From: G963675935 sp963675935
GTDB taxonomy: Bacteria > Planctomycetota > Planctomycetia > Pirellulales > Thermoguttaceae
DNA: 64,000 bases
Assembly (NCBI GenBank): GCA_963675935.2
Contig: CAXXPV010000003.1
Location: 248,001-312,000 of the forward strand
Reading direction: 5' to 3'
This document shows positions 25,412-33,419 of the stretch, in pieces (positions within the stretch are counted from its first letter, which is position 1; each line of letters begins with the position of its first letter). The translations under genes and the position numbers were made by a program. A model generated the notes under the pieces. It made no database searches, had not been told where the DNA came from, and worked only from the letters and a program-made list of their open reading frames with translations.

Positions 25412-26398
25412 ATGATTCAGTCCAGGTCGCGCTATGTTCGTGGTTTTACGTTGGTGGAATTGTTGGTGGTCATCACGATCATCGGCACGTTGATTGCGTT
25501 GTTGCTGCCAGCCGTTCAGGCCGCCCGCGAAGCCGCTCGAAGGAATAGCTGTTTGAACAACGAAAAGAACCTCGCGTTGGCAATGGGCCTTTTCGAGGGT
25601 CGCCGACACTACTTCCCCGGCTATGCCAATCAGATGAAGTCTCTTACTTCGGGCAACCTCTCCGCTGTCAGTTGGCTCGTTTGTATACTGCCAGACATCG
25701 AGCACAAGGACATGTACGAACTCCTTCAGAGCGCCTCAACTGCAAGCAGTGCTCAGCAGTATATTTCCATCAGTCTATTAACGTGTCCTAGCGATCCGCC
25801 CGAATCAACAAGCTTCGTCAACGGTGATGTTTACTCATGCACTTCGATGGCTTATGTATGTAACCGCGGCAGAAACGCCACTACGGGTGTCACTGACAAC
25901 AAGGCACAAGGCGTATGCATGAATCAGTATGGATACGAGGGAAACGCCGTCGCCGCCAATAAGCTCTCCGCGATCGTCCGCGTTGGGCAAGACTACATCG
26001 GCTCAAAGGATGGCACAACAAACACCTTGCTGTTGGCAGAGTCCTTGTTGGTAAATCCTGGAACCCAACCGATGCTTCTGGCTGGGCGAACGCATCCCAG
26101 TTGGATGAGTCAGGATACCACCAAAGACACGGGGACGATGCAGACCGACGTCGGATTTGAATGGCGCACGTATAACTCTGTTGCTTCAGCGAAGATTACC
26201 GACAAGATTCTCTCGAACCATCCCGGTGGCTTAAATGTGGCGTTCTGCGATGGTCACGCGCGGTCCATTTCCAATGACATGGACGTAGATACGTATATCC
26301 ACTTGATGACACCGTGGGATAAAGGTTGCGCGGCGGATATGACCAGTCCCACGGGTATATACGACCCAACCCTTATCCTGGACGAAGCCAAATTTTAA
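25412..26398 (+). CDS. DUF1559 prepilin-type N-terminal domain protein
   Basis: 328 residues from ATG 25412, preceded by GGGAGAAA. The N-terminal class III signal is RGFTLVELLVVITIIGTLIALLLP with Gly before the cleavage site, followed by AVQAAREAARR. This is the hallmark of the very large planctomycete DUF1559 pseudopilin-like family. The C-terminal motif HPGGLNVAFCDGHARSIS is the characteristic H-x-GG...CDG box. The protein should be in the inner membrane, with its globular part outside; function in this family is unknown. Bases here look somewhat more AT-rich than in neighbouring genes. A hairpin terminator follows the stop. Confidence 0.92.
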   Translation: MIQSRSRYVRGFTLVELLVVITIIGTLIALLLPAVQAAREAARRNSCLNNEKNLALAMGLFEGRRHYFPGYANQMKSLTSGNLSAVSWLVCILPDIEHKDMYELLQSASTASSAQQYISISLLTCPSDPPESTSFVNGDVYSCTSMAYVCNRGRNATTGVTDNKAQGVCMNQYGYEGNAVAANKLSAIVRVGQDYIGSKDGTTNTLLLAESLLVNPGTQPMLLAGRTHPSWMSQDTTKDTGTMQTDVGFEWRTYNSVASAKITDKILSNHPGGLNVAFCDGHARSISNDMDVDTYIHLMTPWDKGCAADMTSPTGIYDPTLILDEAKF

Positions 26399-26445
26399 TC
26401 GTCAGCCGCTGCTCGCCTTGTCGAGCGTGATTGGCATGAAAATTG

Positions 26446-26481
26446 AAAAAGCCCGTGGGTGACAAGCCTGCGGGCTTTTTT
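26446..26481 (+). terminator. Rho-independent terminator after the DUF1559 gene
   Basis: AAAAAGCCCG and CGGGCTTTTTT pair around a loop containing GGGTGACAAGCC. The T-run at 26475-26481 completes a canonical terminator about 50 bases past the stop. Confidence 0.85.
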
Positions 26482-26559
26482 CGTAGGCGTCCGTGGGGCG
26501 ACGATGGTTGCTGTGAGGGCCTTCCAGAGATCGTCCGCCTTTCACGCATTGGTTCGCAA

Positions 26560-27055
26560 CGAGTTGCGGTGTGCAAAATAGTCGAAGGGCTTGTGATGGG
26601 ACAGCACAGGGTTGCCGCTCCGAGCGGCTACCCTGGGTTTCGAGCGGGAACACCCAACAAAACCCCAAGGATTGGCGAATCAATTACAGTCGGATTTTCC
26701 TGTGGGGCAGGTTGCCAACCTGCCATGTTTTCTTCCGGTTTGAGGCAGGTTGGCAACCTGCCATGTTTTCTTCCGGTTTGAGGCAGGTTGGCAACCTGCC
26801 CCACGACACTTACGCCGCTCCCAACGGGGTTTTGTGGAGCGGCGGCATCCCAATCTAGGCAACCCCAATAGGGTTATACCGCAGGAGAACTGCAAAGTCT
26901 CGTATTTTGGGGATAGATGGGAAAAACCGTCATTCTGAGCGTAGCGAAGAATCTCGTTGGCCCGCAGGAACTTACGCGATACCACGGAGATTCTTCGCTA
27001 CGCGAGATTCTTCGCTACGCTCAGAATGACGGTTTCCTGGACTTTGCAGTTGTCC
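26560..27055. repeat. Dense intergenic repeats: families G, H and A
   Basis: 26598-26690 is a G-like unit (AGGGTTGCCGCTCCGAGCGG). 26705-26805 has tandem GGCAGGTTGGCAACCTGCC hairpins (family H). 26808-26875 is a second G-like unit. 26880-27055 is a family A long-form composite (GCAGGAGAACTGCA outer arm), in which the phrase GAGATTCTTCGCTACG is duplicated. There is no coding signal in this 900-bp gap, which ends before the CHAT gene. Confidence 0.75.
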
Positions 27056-27060
27056 TGGGT

Positions 27061-27136
27061 TATACCGTACGCGGCTTGAATTGATACATGATCTCCCTCG
27101 GGAAAAATGCGTCACCAGTGCCCGTGCAAGGTATAA
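27061..27136 (+). repeat. Hairpin repeat family I, intact copy
   Basis: Begins TATACCGTACGCGGCTTGAA, contains TGATACATGATCTCCCTCGG and ends CCCGTGCAAGGTATA. It is nearly identical to the copy split by the insertion sequence, apart from a few substitutions in the stem (GCGTCA for GTATCA). Confidence 0.85.
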
Positions 27137-27324
27137 AAACATCGCCCACGTTTCATGCGGAAAGCGTATCTCTCTCCGCGGGCGGCCCAGCCCCAGGCTA
27201 TTTCCTTCTCGAATTCACCGTTCTCGCTTCCCGAAGCTCCGCTCTCTCTGGAAAACTCCGCGCCGGCGACGTAAGATCAATGGTGACGGCTATTTGCCGT
27301 CACCCATGAGGAAGGAACGAGGCA

Positions 27325-30300
27325 ATGATCCGAAAGCTGCTGACGCCGGTTCTGATTGCAACGATTGTCGGGGTGGTGTCGAACAATGCGCCGCCGGCGC
27401 GGGCCGCCGACCGAGCGCCCACGCAAAGCTATTTCAACTACTTCAACAGCTACTACGAAGGCGACTATCTCGACGCGCTCCGGGCGTTCCAGTCCGAAGC
27501 ACGAGGTTCGATCAAGACCGCGCAGTCGCGGTGGATCGATTCGATCTGCTACGAAACAATGTGCGGCGAATGCTATTACCAGATGGGCGTCCTCGACCAG
27601 GCGCTGCAACACTATACAAACGCCCTGGAACTCTTCAATCGGTTCCCCAATTGGATGACGAAGGTGCAGTTCGCGGCGACGATCACCGCCGCTCAGGCCG
27701 CCGCGAGGAAAAACGTCCCCTGGGGCGTCACCACGCGACAGTCGCGATTGGGCCGCTACTCCGATTCCGTGAACATCGCGCAATCGCAGACCAGCGTCAT
27801 CGGCTCGGGCAAGAAGACCGGGCTGTATCAGCAGGCCAACTTGTTTCCCATCAACCCGCAGGAAATCATCCGTTGCACCACGCTGGCCTTGCGCCGCCGG
27901 ACGGAGATCTTGGGACCGGTCTGCAAACAAGACGCCATGACCAATCAGGTCGCGGCGGCGATGAACGGCTCGATCGGGCAGCCAAACCACTGGTCGAACG
28001 CCTGGGTCGATCTGGAACGCGGCTTGGCCCTGGCGGCCGACGGCAAGGACGGGCAAGCGGTCGGCTACTTGAATCGTTCGATCGTGGCCGGCGGCGAATT
28101 CGACCACCCGATGACGTGCGTCGCGCTGTTCGAGCTTGGCCGGCTGGCGTTAAAGCAAAATCAATATCCGGCCGCCGCGAAATTTTTCGACGAGGCCACC
28201 TATGCCGCGGTCAACTACGGCGACTACGGCATTCTGGAAGAGGCCTTTCGCTACGGCATGATTACGCACCTGATGTCGAATCGCAAGGGCTTTTTCGCCC
28301 CGCTCGAACCAGCCATGCAATGGGCCAAGGTGAAGGGCCTGCGCCAACTCCGTGCTTCCCTGGCCATTTCCGCTGCTGAAAACTACGCCGCGCTGGGCCA
28401 AACCCGGCAGGCCGCGGCCATGCTCGACGACGCCCGCGCCTCGATCGGCCGTCGCAAGATGGGCGGCGGCGCGATCGGCGCTCGGTTGAGCTACGTCTCG
28501 GCGCTGGTGGCGTTCCAGCAGAAGCGCGTTGCCGAGGGCAACGCGGCGCTGGCCGCCTCGATGGGCTACATGCAGCACGGCTCGTTCTGGCTCTTCCACA
28601 TCAACTTGGTCGATCGCCTCTACATGGGCGGCGGCATCACGGCCCGGTCGGCCATCAACCTTTTCGACGAGGTGCTCCGCGATCCGCGGCCCGCCGACTG
28701 GGCTTTCCAGCCGATGGAATCGTTTGCCACGCTGGTGACTCCGCAGTCGGGCGCGATGGAACACTGGTTCGAGGCGGCCCTCGATCGGCGCGATGTCAAG
28801 GAAGTGGCGTCGGCGGTCGAAATCGCCGAACGCACCCGTCGCCGGCGATTTTTCAGCTCGCTCGAATTCGGCGGCCGGCTCGAGTCGTTGCGATGGATTC
28901 TTGAGGCCCCTTCCGACCGTTTGCCCAAGGACGCCCAATTGCAGCGTCAAGACATCATGGCCCGATTCCCCGCCTACGCCCAACTTTCGAAACAGTCGCA
29001 GGCGATCCGCGAGGCGCTCGGCAAGCTGCCGCTGAAGACTGAAACTCCGGCGGCCGCGAAGGAACAGACGCGTCAACTCAACGAACTGGCGGCGCTCGGC
29101 GCCGAGCAGGAGGCGATGCTGCGCGAGCTGGCCCTGCGGCGCGAGCCGGCCGACATGGTCTTTCCGCCGCTGCGTTCCTTGGCCGACGTGCAAAAAGCCC
29201 TGCCCGACAAACACGCCGCGTTGGTCTTCTTCGCCACGTCGAAGAACATGTACGGATTCCTGTTGAACAACGAGCGATGCACGCATTGGCGCGTCGGCTC
29301 GACCGCCGCGCTGCTTCGGCAGATGCAGGCGATGCTGCGAGACATCGGCCAGTATGGTGCGAACCATGAATTGCTGGTCAAGGACCTCGACGACGAGAAG
29401 TGGCGGCTCCTCGCCCGGCAGGTTTTGGACACGCTTCTGAAAGGCTCGCCGGCCGATTTCAGCCAATCGTTCGACGAGTTGGCGATTGTGCCCGACGGCG
29501 CGCTTTGGTATCTGCCGTTCGAGGCCCTGCAAGTCACGGTCGATAAAAAATCGGAGTCGCTCATCTCGCGATTCCGCATTCGCTACGCGCCGACGCTTTC
29601 GCTCTGCGTGCCGGAAGGGCCGGGGCGCAACGCGGCGGGCACCACGGCCGTGGTCGTCGGCCGGCTCTATCCTCGCGACGAACCCGCCGTTGCCCAAGCG
29701 GCTTTCGACGAGATGGTGAAGGTCATTCCCGGCGCCGTGGCGATTCCGACGCCGCCGCCCGCGCCCACGTCGATCTACGGCACGCTGTTCCGGCAACTGG
29801 TCGTGTTGGACGACATCGCGTCTTCGGAGGAAAATCCTTATGGCTGGAGCGTCGCGCCGGTCGATCGCGGCAAGGCCGGCTCGGCGTTGGGCGATTGGTT
29901 CTCGCTGCCTTGGGGCGGGCCCGATGTCGTCGTCCTGCCCGGCTTCCACACCACGGCCGAAGATTCGCTCAAGCGGCTGCATCGCGGCCCGCCCGGCAAC
30001 GACGTGTTCCTGTCGGTCTGCGGATTGATGGCCAACGGCGCCCGCACCGTGTTGTTGAGCCGGTGGCGCGTCGGAGGGCAATCGAGCTACGATCTGGTCC
30101 GCGAGTTCGTCCAAGAGCTTCCGAACACTTCGGCTTCCGACGCCTGGCAGCGGGCCGTTCTGCTGGCGATCGACTCCCGTGTGAATCTCGATGCGGAACC
30201 TCGCGTCAAACGCACGGCCACCGACGAAACGCCGAAGGCCGCGAATCCGTTCTTCTGGGCCGGCTACATGCTGATTGACGTCGGCGGGTCGCCAGAGAAA

Positions 30301-30375
30301 TCGGAGCCGAAAGCCCAAGGACCGGTTCTCAAATTGAAGAAGATCGGCAAGGAGGCGGAAAAGAAGAAGCCATGA
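27325..30375 (+). CDS. Exported TPR-CHAT domain protease
   Basis: 1016 residues. A Sec signal peptide (LLTPVLIATIVGVVSNNAPPARA) puts the protein outside the cytoplasm, unlike most CHAT proteases. Residues about 35-500 are helical repeats of TPR type (for example YYQMGVLDQALQHYTNALELF, GRLALKQNQYPAAAKFFDEA, ENYAALGQTRQAAAMLDDA). A helical linker follows. The C-terminal third is a caspase-like CHAT domain with DELAIVPDGALWYLPFEAL. Its catalytic dyad is His875 (LPGFHTTAED) and Cys899 (VFLSVCGLMANGARTVLLSRW). The loop after the Cys is short. The C-terminus is lysine-rich. Substrate is unknown. The stop overlaps the start of the downstream haem-PAS gene by 4 bp, so the two are translated together. 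ATG 27325 follows GAGGAAGGA. Confidence 0.88.
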   Translation: MIRKLLTPVLIATIVGVVSNNAPPARAADRAPTQSYFNYFNSYYEGDYLDALRAFQSEARGSIKTAQSRWIDSICYETMCGECYYQMGVLDQALQHYTNALELFNRFPNWMTKVQFAATITAAQAAARKNVPWGVTTRQSRLGRYSDSVNIAQSQTSVIGSGKKTGLYQQANLFPINPQEIIRCTTLALRRRTEILGPVCKQDAMTNQVAAAMNGSIGQPNHWSNAWVDLERGLALAADGKDGQAVGYLNRSIVAGGEFDHPMTCVALFELGRLALKQNQYPAAAKFFDEATYAAVNYGDYGILEEAFRYGMITHLMSNRKGFFAPLEPAMQWAKVKGLRQLRASLAISAAENYAALGQTRQAAAMLDDARASIGRRKMGGGAIGARLSYVSALVAFQQKRVAEGNAALAASMGYMQHGSFWLFHINLVDRLYMGGGITARSAINLFDEVLRDPRPADWAFQPMESFATLVTPQSGAMEHWFEAALDRRDVKEVASAVEIAERTRRRRFFSSLEFGGRLESLRWILEAPSDRLPKDAQLQRQDIMARFPAYAQLSKQSQAIREALGKLPLKTETPAAAKEQTRQLNELAALGAEQEAMLRELALRREPADMVFPPLRSLADVQKALPDKHAALVFFATSKNMYGFLLNNERCTHWRVGSTAALLRQMQAMLRDIGQYGANHELLVKDLDDEKWRLLARQVLDTLLKGSPADFSQSFDELAIVPDGALWYLPFEALQVTVDKKSESLISRFRIRYAPTLSLCVPEGPGRNAAGTTAVVVGRLYPRDEPAVAQAAFDEMVKVIPGAVAIPTPPPAPTSIYGTLFRQLVVLDDIASSEENPYGWSVAPVDRGKAGSALGDWFSLPWGGPDVVVLPGFHTTAEDSLKRLHRGPPGNDVFLSVCGLMANGARTVLLSRWRVGGQSSYDLVREFVQELPNTSASDAWQRAVLLAIDSRVNLDAEPRVKRTATDETPKAANPFFWAGYMLIDVGGSPEKSEPKAQGPVLKLKKIGKEAEKKKP

Positions 30376-31595
30376 AAACAACGCCCGACGACGAAAATAC
30401 CATCCCCGCCGGATCGCCGATCCGCTTGCATCGATACGTCGTGGGATTGATGGTGTTCTGGACCGTGGCCATTGTGATCGTATTTGCGTGGGAAATTTCC
30501 GATGAACGCCAGCAGGCGCTCATGGAGACCCGGAACAACACCTCGAATATGTGGCAGAAGGAAAACGCCATTTTCCGCTGGGCCGCCGCCCACCTCGACA
30601 CTGTCGTCGCGAAGCCGGTCGCCGCGTCTTCCAAGCCGGCAGCGCCAAGCGCCGAGGCATTGACCGATCCCGCGTCCATCATGCGTGCAATTCTGAAGAT
30701 GGACAACGAGCTTCCGACCCCTTACGGCCGCATCATCAGCCTGAAGACCACTAATGCAAAATACGTGCCCGATCCTTGGGAAACAACGGCCATGCAAGCC
30801 ATCGCGGCGGGTCGGCCGGAGTATGATTCAACGGAAACCTTCAACGGCGAACGGGTCATGCGGCTGGTGCGTCCGCTGACGAACGAACCTTCCTGCCTGG
30901 CCTGTCACCGCGATCTGAAATTGGGCGAACCGCACGGCGGGCTGAGCGTCGCGCTGCCCTTGGCTCCGGTCTGGGCGGAGCATGAACCCGAGATCGTCCA
31001 CCGCGTCATCGGCTACGGCGGAATGTGGCTCCTGGGCCTTGGCGGCATCGCCTTCTTCTCGCGGCATCTCTCGCATCATGTTCGACGCCGCCATGCGGCC
31101 GAAACAAAACTCCGAGAGGCCAACGAGCTGCTCGAACACCGCGTCGCCGAGCGGACCGCCGAACTGGCCACGGCCAACGACGATCTGCAAAACGAAGTCG
31201 TCGAACGACGGCAAGCCGAGCATTGGCTGTTGGAAAGCGAACAGCGGTTCCGCGGCTTTTTCGAGCAGGGGCTGGTCGGCATGGCCATCCTCTCGGCCGA
31301 CATGGATTGGGTCGAAGTCAACGACCGCCTGTGCCGAATGCTCGGTTACACCGAGGATGAGCTGATGATGAAAACCTGGAAGGAACTGGGCCACCCCGAT
31401 GATCTTGTCGCCGAGGAACCGCAGTTTCGGCGGCTTATGACCGGAATTGTCCGTGGCTTCGTCATCGATCGGCGTTTCCTTCGCAAGGACGGCAAATTCC
31501 TGCACGTCGGCCTCTCGGCGCACTGCTTGAAGAAACCCGACGAGACCATCGACACCCTGCTGATTGTGGTGCGGGAATCCGCCGTCAGTGTTTAG
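30372..31595 (+). CDS. Membrane sensor: DUF3365-like CxxCH domain plus PAS, no output domain
   Basis: 407 residues. TM1 (22-40) and TM2 (about 213-231) enclose a periplasmic domain with CLACH (Cys175, Cys178, His179), a c-type haem attachment motif as in DUF3365/Tll0287-like sensors. After TM2 comes a heptad-like coiled coil (KLREANELLEHRVAERTAEL..., 245-290) and one PAS domain (about 292-400: FRGFFEQGLVGMAIL, VNDRLCRMLGYTEDEL, RRFLRKDGKFLHVGLS). The protein stops there; no kinase, cyclase or other effector follows. The TAG stop lies within a family D repeat half-site, so truncation by repeat insertion is possible. ATG overlaps the CHAT stop (ATGA). A redox- or gas-sensing role beside the protease is inferred. 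Confidence 0.82.
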   Translation: MKTTPDDENTIPAGSPIRLHRYVVGLMVFWTVAIVIVFAWEISDERQQALMETRNNTSNMWQKENAIFRWAAAHLDTVVAKPVAASSKPAAPSAEALTDPASIMRAILKMDNELPTPYGRIISLKTTNAKYVPDPWETTAMQAIAAGRPEYDSTETFNGERVMRLVRPLTNEPSCLACHRDLKLGEPHGGLSVALPLAPVWAEHEPEIVHRVIGYGGMWLLGLGGIAFFSRHLSHHVRRRHAAETKLREANELLEHRVAERTAELATANDDLQNEVVERRQAEHWLLESEQRFRGFFEQGLVGMAILSADMDWVEVNDRLCRMLGYTEDELMMKTWKELGHPDDLVAEEPQFRRLMTGIVRGFVIDRRFLRKDGKFLHVGLSAHCLKKPDETIDTLLIVVRESAVSV

Positions 31596-32127
31596 CCGGC
31601 GAGCTTGCTCTCCGCGTTTCTCGCCAGTTTTACCTTGTTCCAATGCTCTGCGCTGATAATTATACACAAGTCGGCGAGTGGAAAGATTAAGTAAACCGTC
31701 TATTCTGCGCCTTTCCTCAAGCCTAGGCGTAAACGCCTCGTTGTTACACACAAGTTGGCGAGAGCATCCATCCCGTAGCGCCCGTCCCGTAGTTTCGAGG
31801 GACCAGGACAGACTTGCTCGGTCAAATCTCCCATACAGCCAATTTGACGATCGTTCTTGAGTGTGATACGTTCTAGGAAACAGGTTGGAGTTACCCGAGG
31901 TTTGTTCCAGACCTGGCCAACGGCGGATTTCAGAAGACAAGCGAGAGTAGGAAGGAATGTGAACCCCTGCGGCGTGGGCGACGCCGCGACCGACGCTGAG
32001 CGTGGTTTTGGCCGCGCGCGGCCAAAACCACGCTCAGCGTTTACACTTAGGGAACCGGTATCTCCCAAAAACAACTGTTGACAAGCTTAGAACAGGGACG
32101 CCAAGCCCTTTTCACTTGCTACGTTGT
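31594..32127. other. Non-coding gap with repeat remnants
   Basis: It holds half of a family D palindrome (GTTTAGCCGGCGAGCTTGCT at 31592-31611) and two similar phrases, ATACACAAGTCGGCGAG and ACACAAGTTGGCGAG (31662 and 31748). There is also the palindrome TGGTTTTGGCCGCGCGCGGC (family L, 32002-32030). I see no gene. It appears to be decayed sequence upstream of a pseudogene. Confidence 0.55.
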
Positions 32128-32401
32128 CACGGCTCCATCGGGTTGTATCGGCGACGATCACGGCAACAAGCACTGGCTCGAAAAGCTCGCTCCGTTCGAC
32201 GCCTCGCCGCAAACCTACCGCCACAACCGCACGGGCGAAGACAACGGCGACGCCCATCACAAACGATAGATCATGGGCCGCGAGGTCGTCGTCGCCGTCA
32301 CCGGCGGCAAGCTCGACTTCGGCCCTTGGGAGCAGATTTTTTACGGAGAGTTCGACGGCCGCCGCCCCAAGCGGGTGCTGGTCAAAGTGATCGGAGAATA
32401 A
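32128..32401 (+). pseudogene. Remnant of a YjbQ/UPF0047 family gene
   Basis: Conceptual translation gives IGDDHGNKHWLEKLAPFDAS, then YRHNRTGEDNGDAHHKR, stop, then IMGREVVVAVTGGKLDFGPW and EQIFYGEFDGRRPKRVLVKV in the same frame. This is the C-terminal half of YjbQ (UPF0047, linked to thiamine-phosphate synthesis by side activity). The expected residue at the stop is Gln (KRQIMGRE), so TAG at 32267-32269 is a CAG to TAG nonsense change. The N-terminal half (about 70 residues) is missing, and unrelated repeat sequence lies in its place. The reading frame after the stop is otherwise well preserved, so the loss is fairly recent. Confidence 0.82.
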
Positions 32402-32417
32402 CCCGGAGAACACACCC

Positions 32418-33278
32418 ATGTCTACTCGACGAGAGTTTCTGCAATGCGCCGGCGCCGGCGCCGCGATTTCGCTTCTGTCCGGCCGCACGGTTTTTGCCCA
32501 ATACCCCGACTCCGACGCCAAGCCCGTGCTCAAGCCGTCGCCCAAGAAACGAGCTTTCGATCTGGGCATCGCCACCTACACGTTCCGCGAGTTTCCCTTC
32601 GATAAGATGCTGGCCATGACGAAGCGTGTCGGGCTGACGCACATGTGCATCAAAAACTTCCATCTGCCGCTGGATAGTTCGCCCGAAAAGATCAAACAAA
32701 CCGCAGCCGCAGTTCGCGCGGCGGGCATCGACCTCTACGGCTGCGGGCCGATCCCGATGAAGAACGAAGCCGAGGTGAATCAGGCATTCGAGTATGCGAA
32801 AAACGCTGGCGCGCGGGTGCTCGTGGCCGTGCCGGCGCCCGACGTGCTGCCGCTGGTCAGCCGGAAGGCGAAGCAATACGATATTCGCGTCGCGATTCAC
32901 AATCACGGGCCGGACGAGAAGACTTTTTCGACGCCCGGCATGATTATCGAGAAGGTCAAAGACCTCGATCCCCGCGTGGGCTTGTGCATGGACATCGGCC
33001 ACACGATTCGCGCCGGGGTCGATCCGAGCGTGGCGGCCGAGCGTTATGCCGACCGGCTGTTCGACGTTCACATGAAGGACGTGTCGGCGGCGGCGAAGCG
33101 CGGCAACACGGTCGAAGCCGGCCGCGGCGTCATCGATTTGCCCCGGTTTTTCCGCACGTTGGAGAAGATCGGTTACGCGGGCATTTTGGCGTTCGAGTTC
33201 GAGAAGGACGAGAAAGACCCGTTGCCGGGCTTGGCCGAAGCGGTGGGGTACACACGCGGCGTACTGGCGGCGATGTAA
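32418..33278 (+). CDS. Tat-exported sugar phosphate isomerase/epimerase-like TIM-barrel protein
   Basis: 286 residues. The N-terminus STRREFLQCAGAGAAISLL carries a twin-arginine signal, so the protein is exported folded. The body is a xylose-isomerase-like TIM barrel: LGIATYTFREFPFDKMLAM, VGLTHMCIKNFHLP, VAIHNHGPDE (metal-binding His), GLCMDIGHTIRAG (Asp and His), RLFDVHMKDVS (His), and AFEFEKDEKDP (Glu). The metal ligands of the family appear intact. Planctomycetes encode many such exported proteins; individual substrates are unknown, but sugar or polyol turnover is assumed. It follows the yjbQ remnant by 16 bp. Confidence 0.88.
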   Translation: MSTRREFLQCAGAGAAISLLSGRTVFAQYPDSDAKPVLKPSPKKRAFDLGIATYTFREFPFDKMLAMTKRVGLTHMCIKNFHLPLDSSPEKIKQTAAAVRAAGIDLYGCGPIPMKNEAEVNQAFEYAKNAGARVLVAVPAPDVLPLVSRKAKQYDIRVAIHNHGPDEKTFSTPGMIIEKVKDLDPRVGLCMDIGHTIRAGVDPSVAAERYADRLFDVHMKDVSAAAKRGNTVEAGRGVIDLPRFFRTLEKIGYAGILAFEFEKDEKDPLPGLAEAVGYTRGVLAAM

Positions 33279-33279
33279 T

Positions 33280-33390
33280 GTAACATATTGTCTATCAATA
33301 CGTTACGTAACATTAGCCATCTGTCAATATGTCGTCATATTGACACATGCAACAGGATGTGCTATCAATTTACTAGATAATTGATAGATA
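33280..33390 (+). promoter_or_regulatory. AT-rich operator-like region upstream of the Fic gene
   Basis: Two perfect inverted repeats: TGTCAATATG-TCGT-CATATTGACA (33322-33345) and CTATCAATT-(8 nt)-AATTGATAG (33362-33387). A related half-site CTATCAATA lies at 33292. The segment is much more AT-rich than its surroundings and ends 33 bases before the chosen start of the Fic protein. It is suited to a dimeric repressor, possibly for autoregulation. Confidence 0.6.
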
Positions 33391-33419
33391 TTAATCCGTT
33401 CTGGATCGAGACTGCCGCC

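Noticed and set aside
28150..30381. 743-codon open frame on the minus strand opposite the CHAT gene
   Set aside because: It is an antisense shadow caused by high GC codon use; its translation is Arg/Gly/His-rich, with no domain, whereas the plus strand has clear TPR and CHAT motifs.
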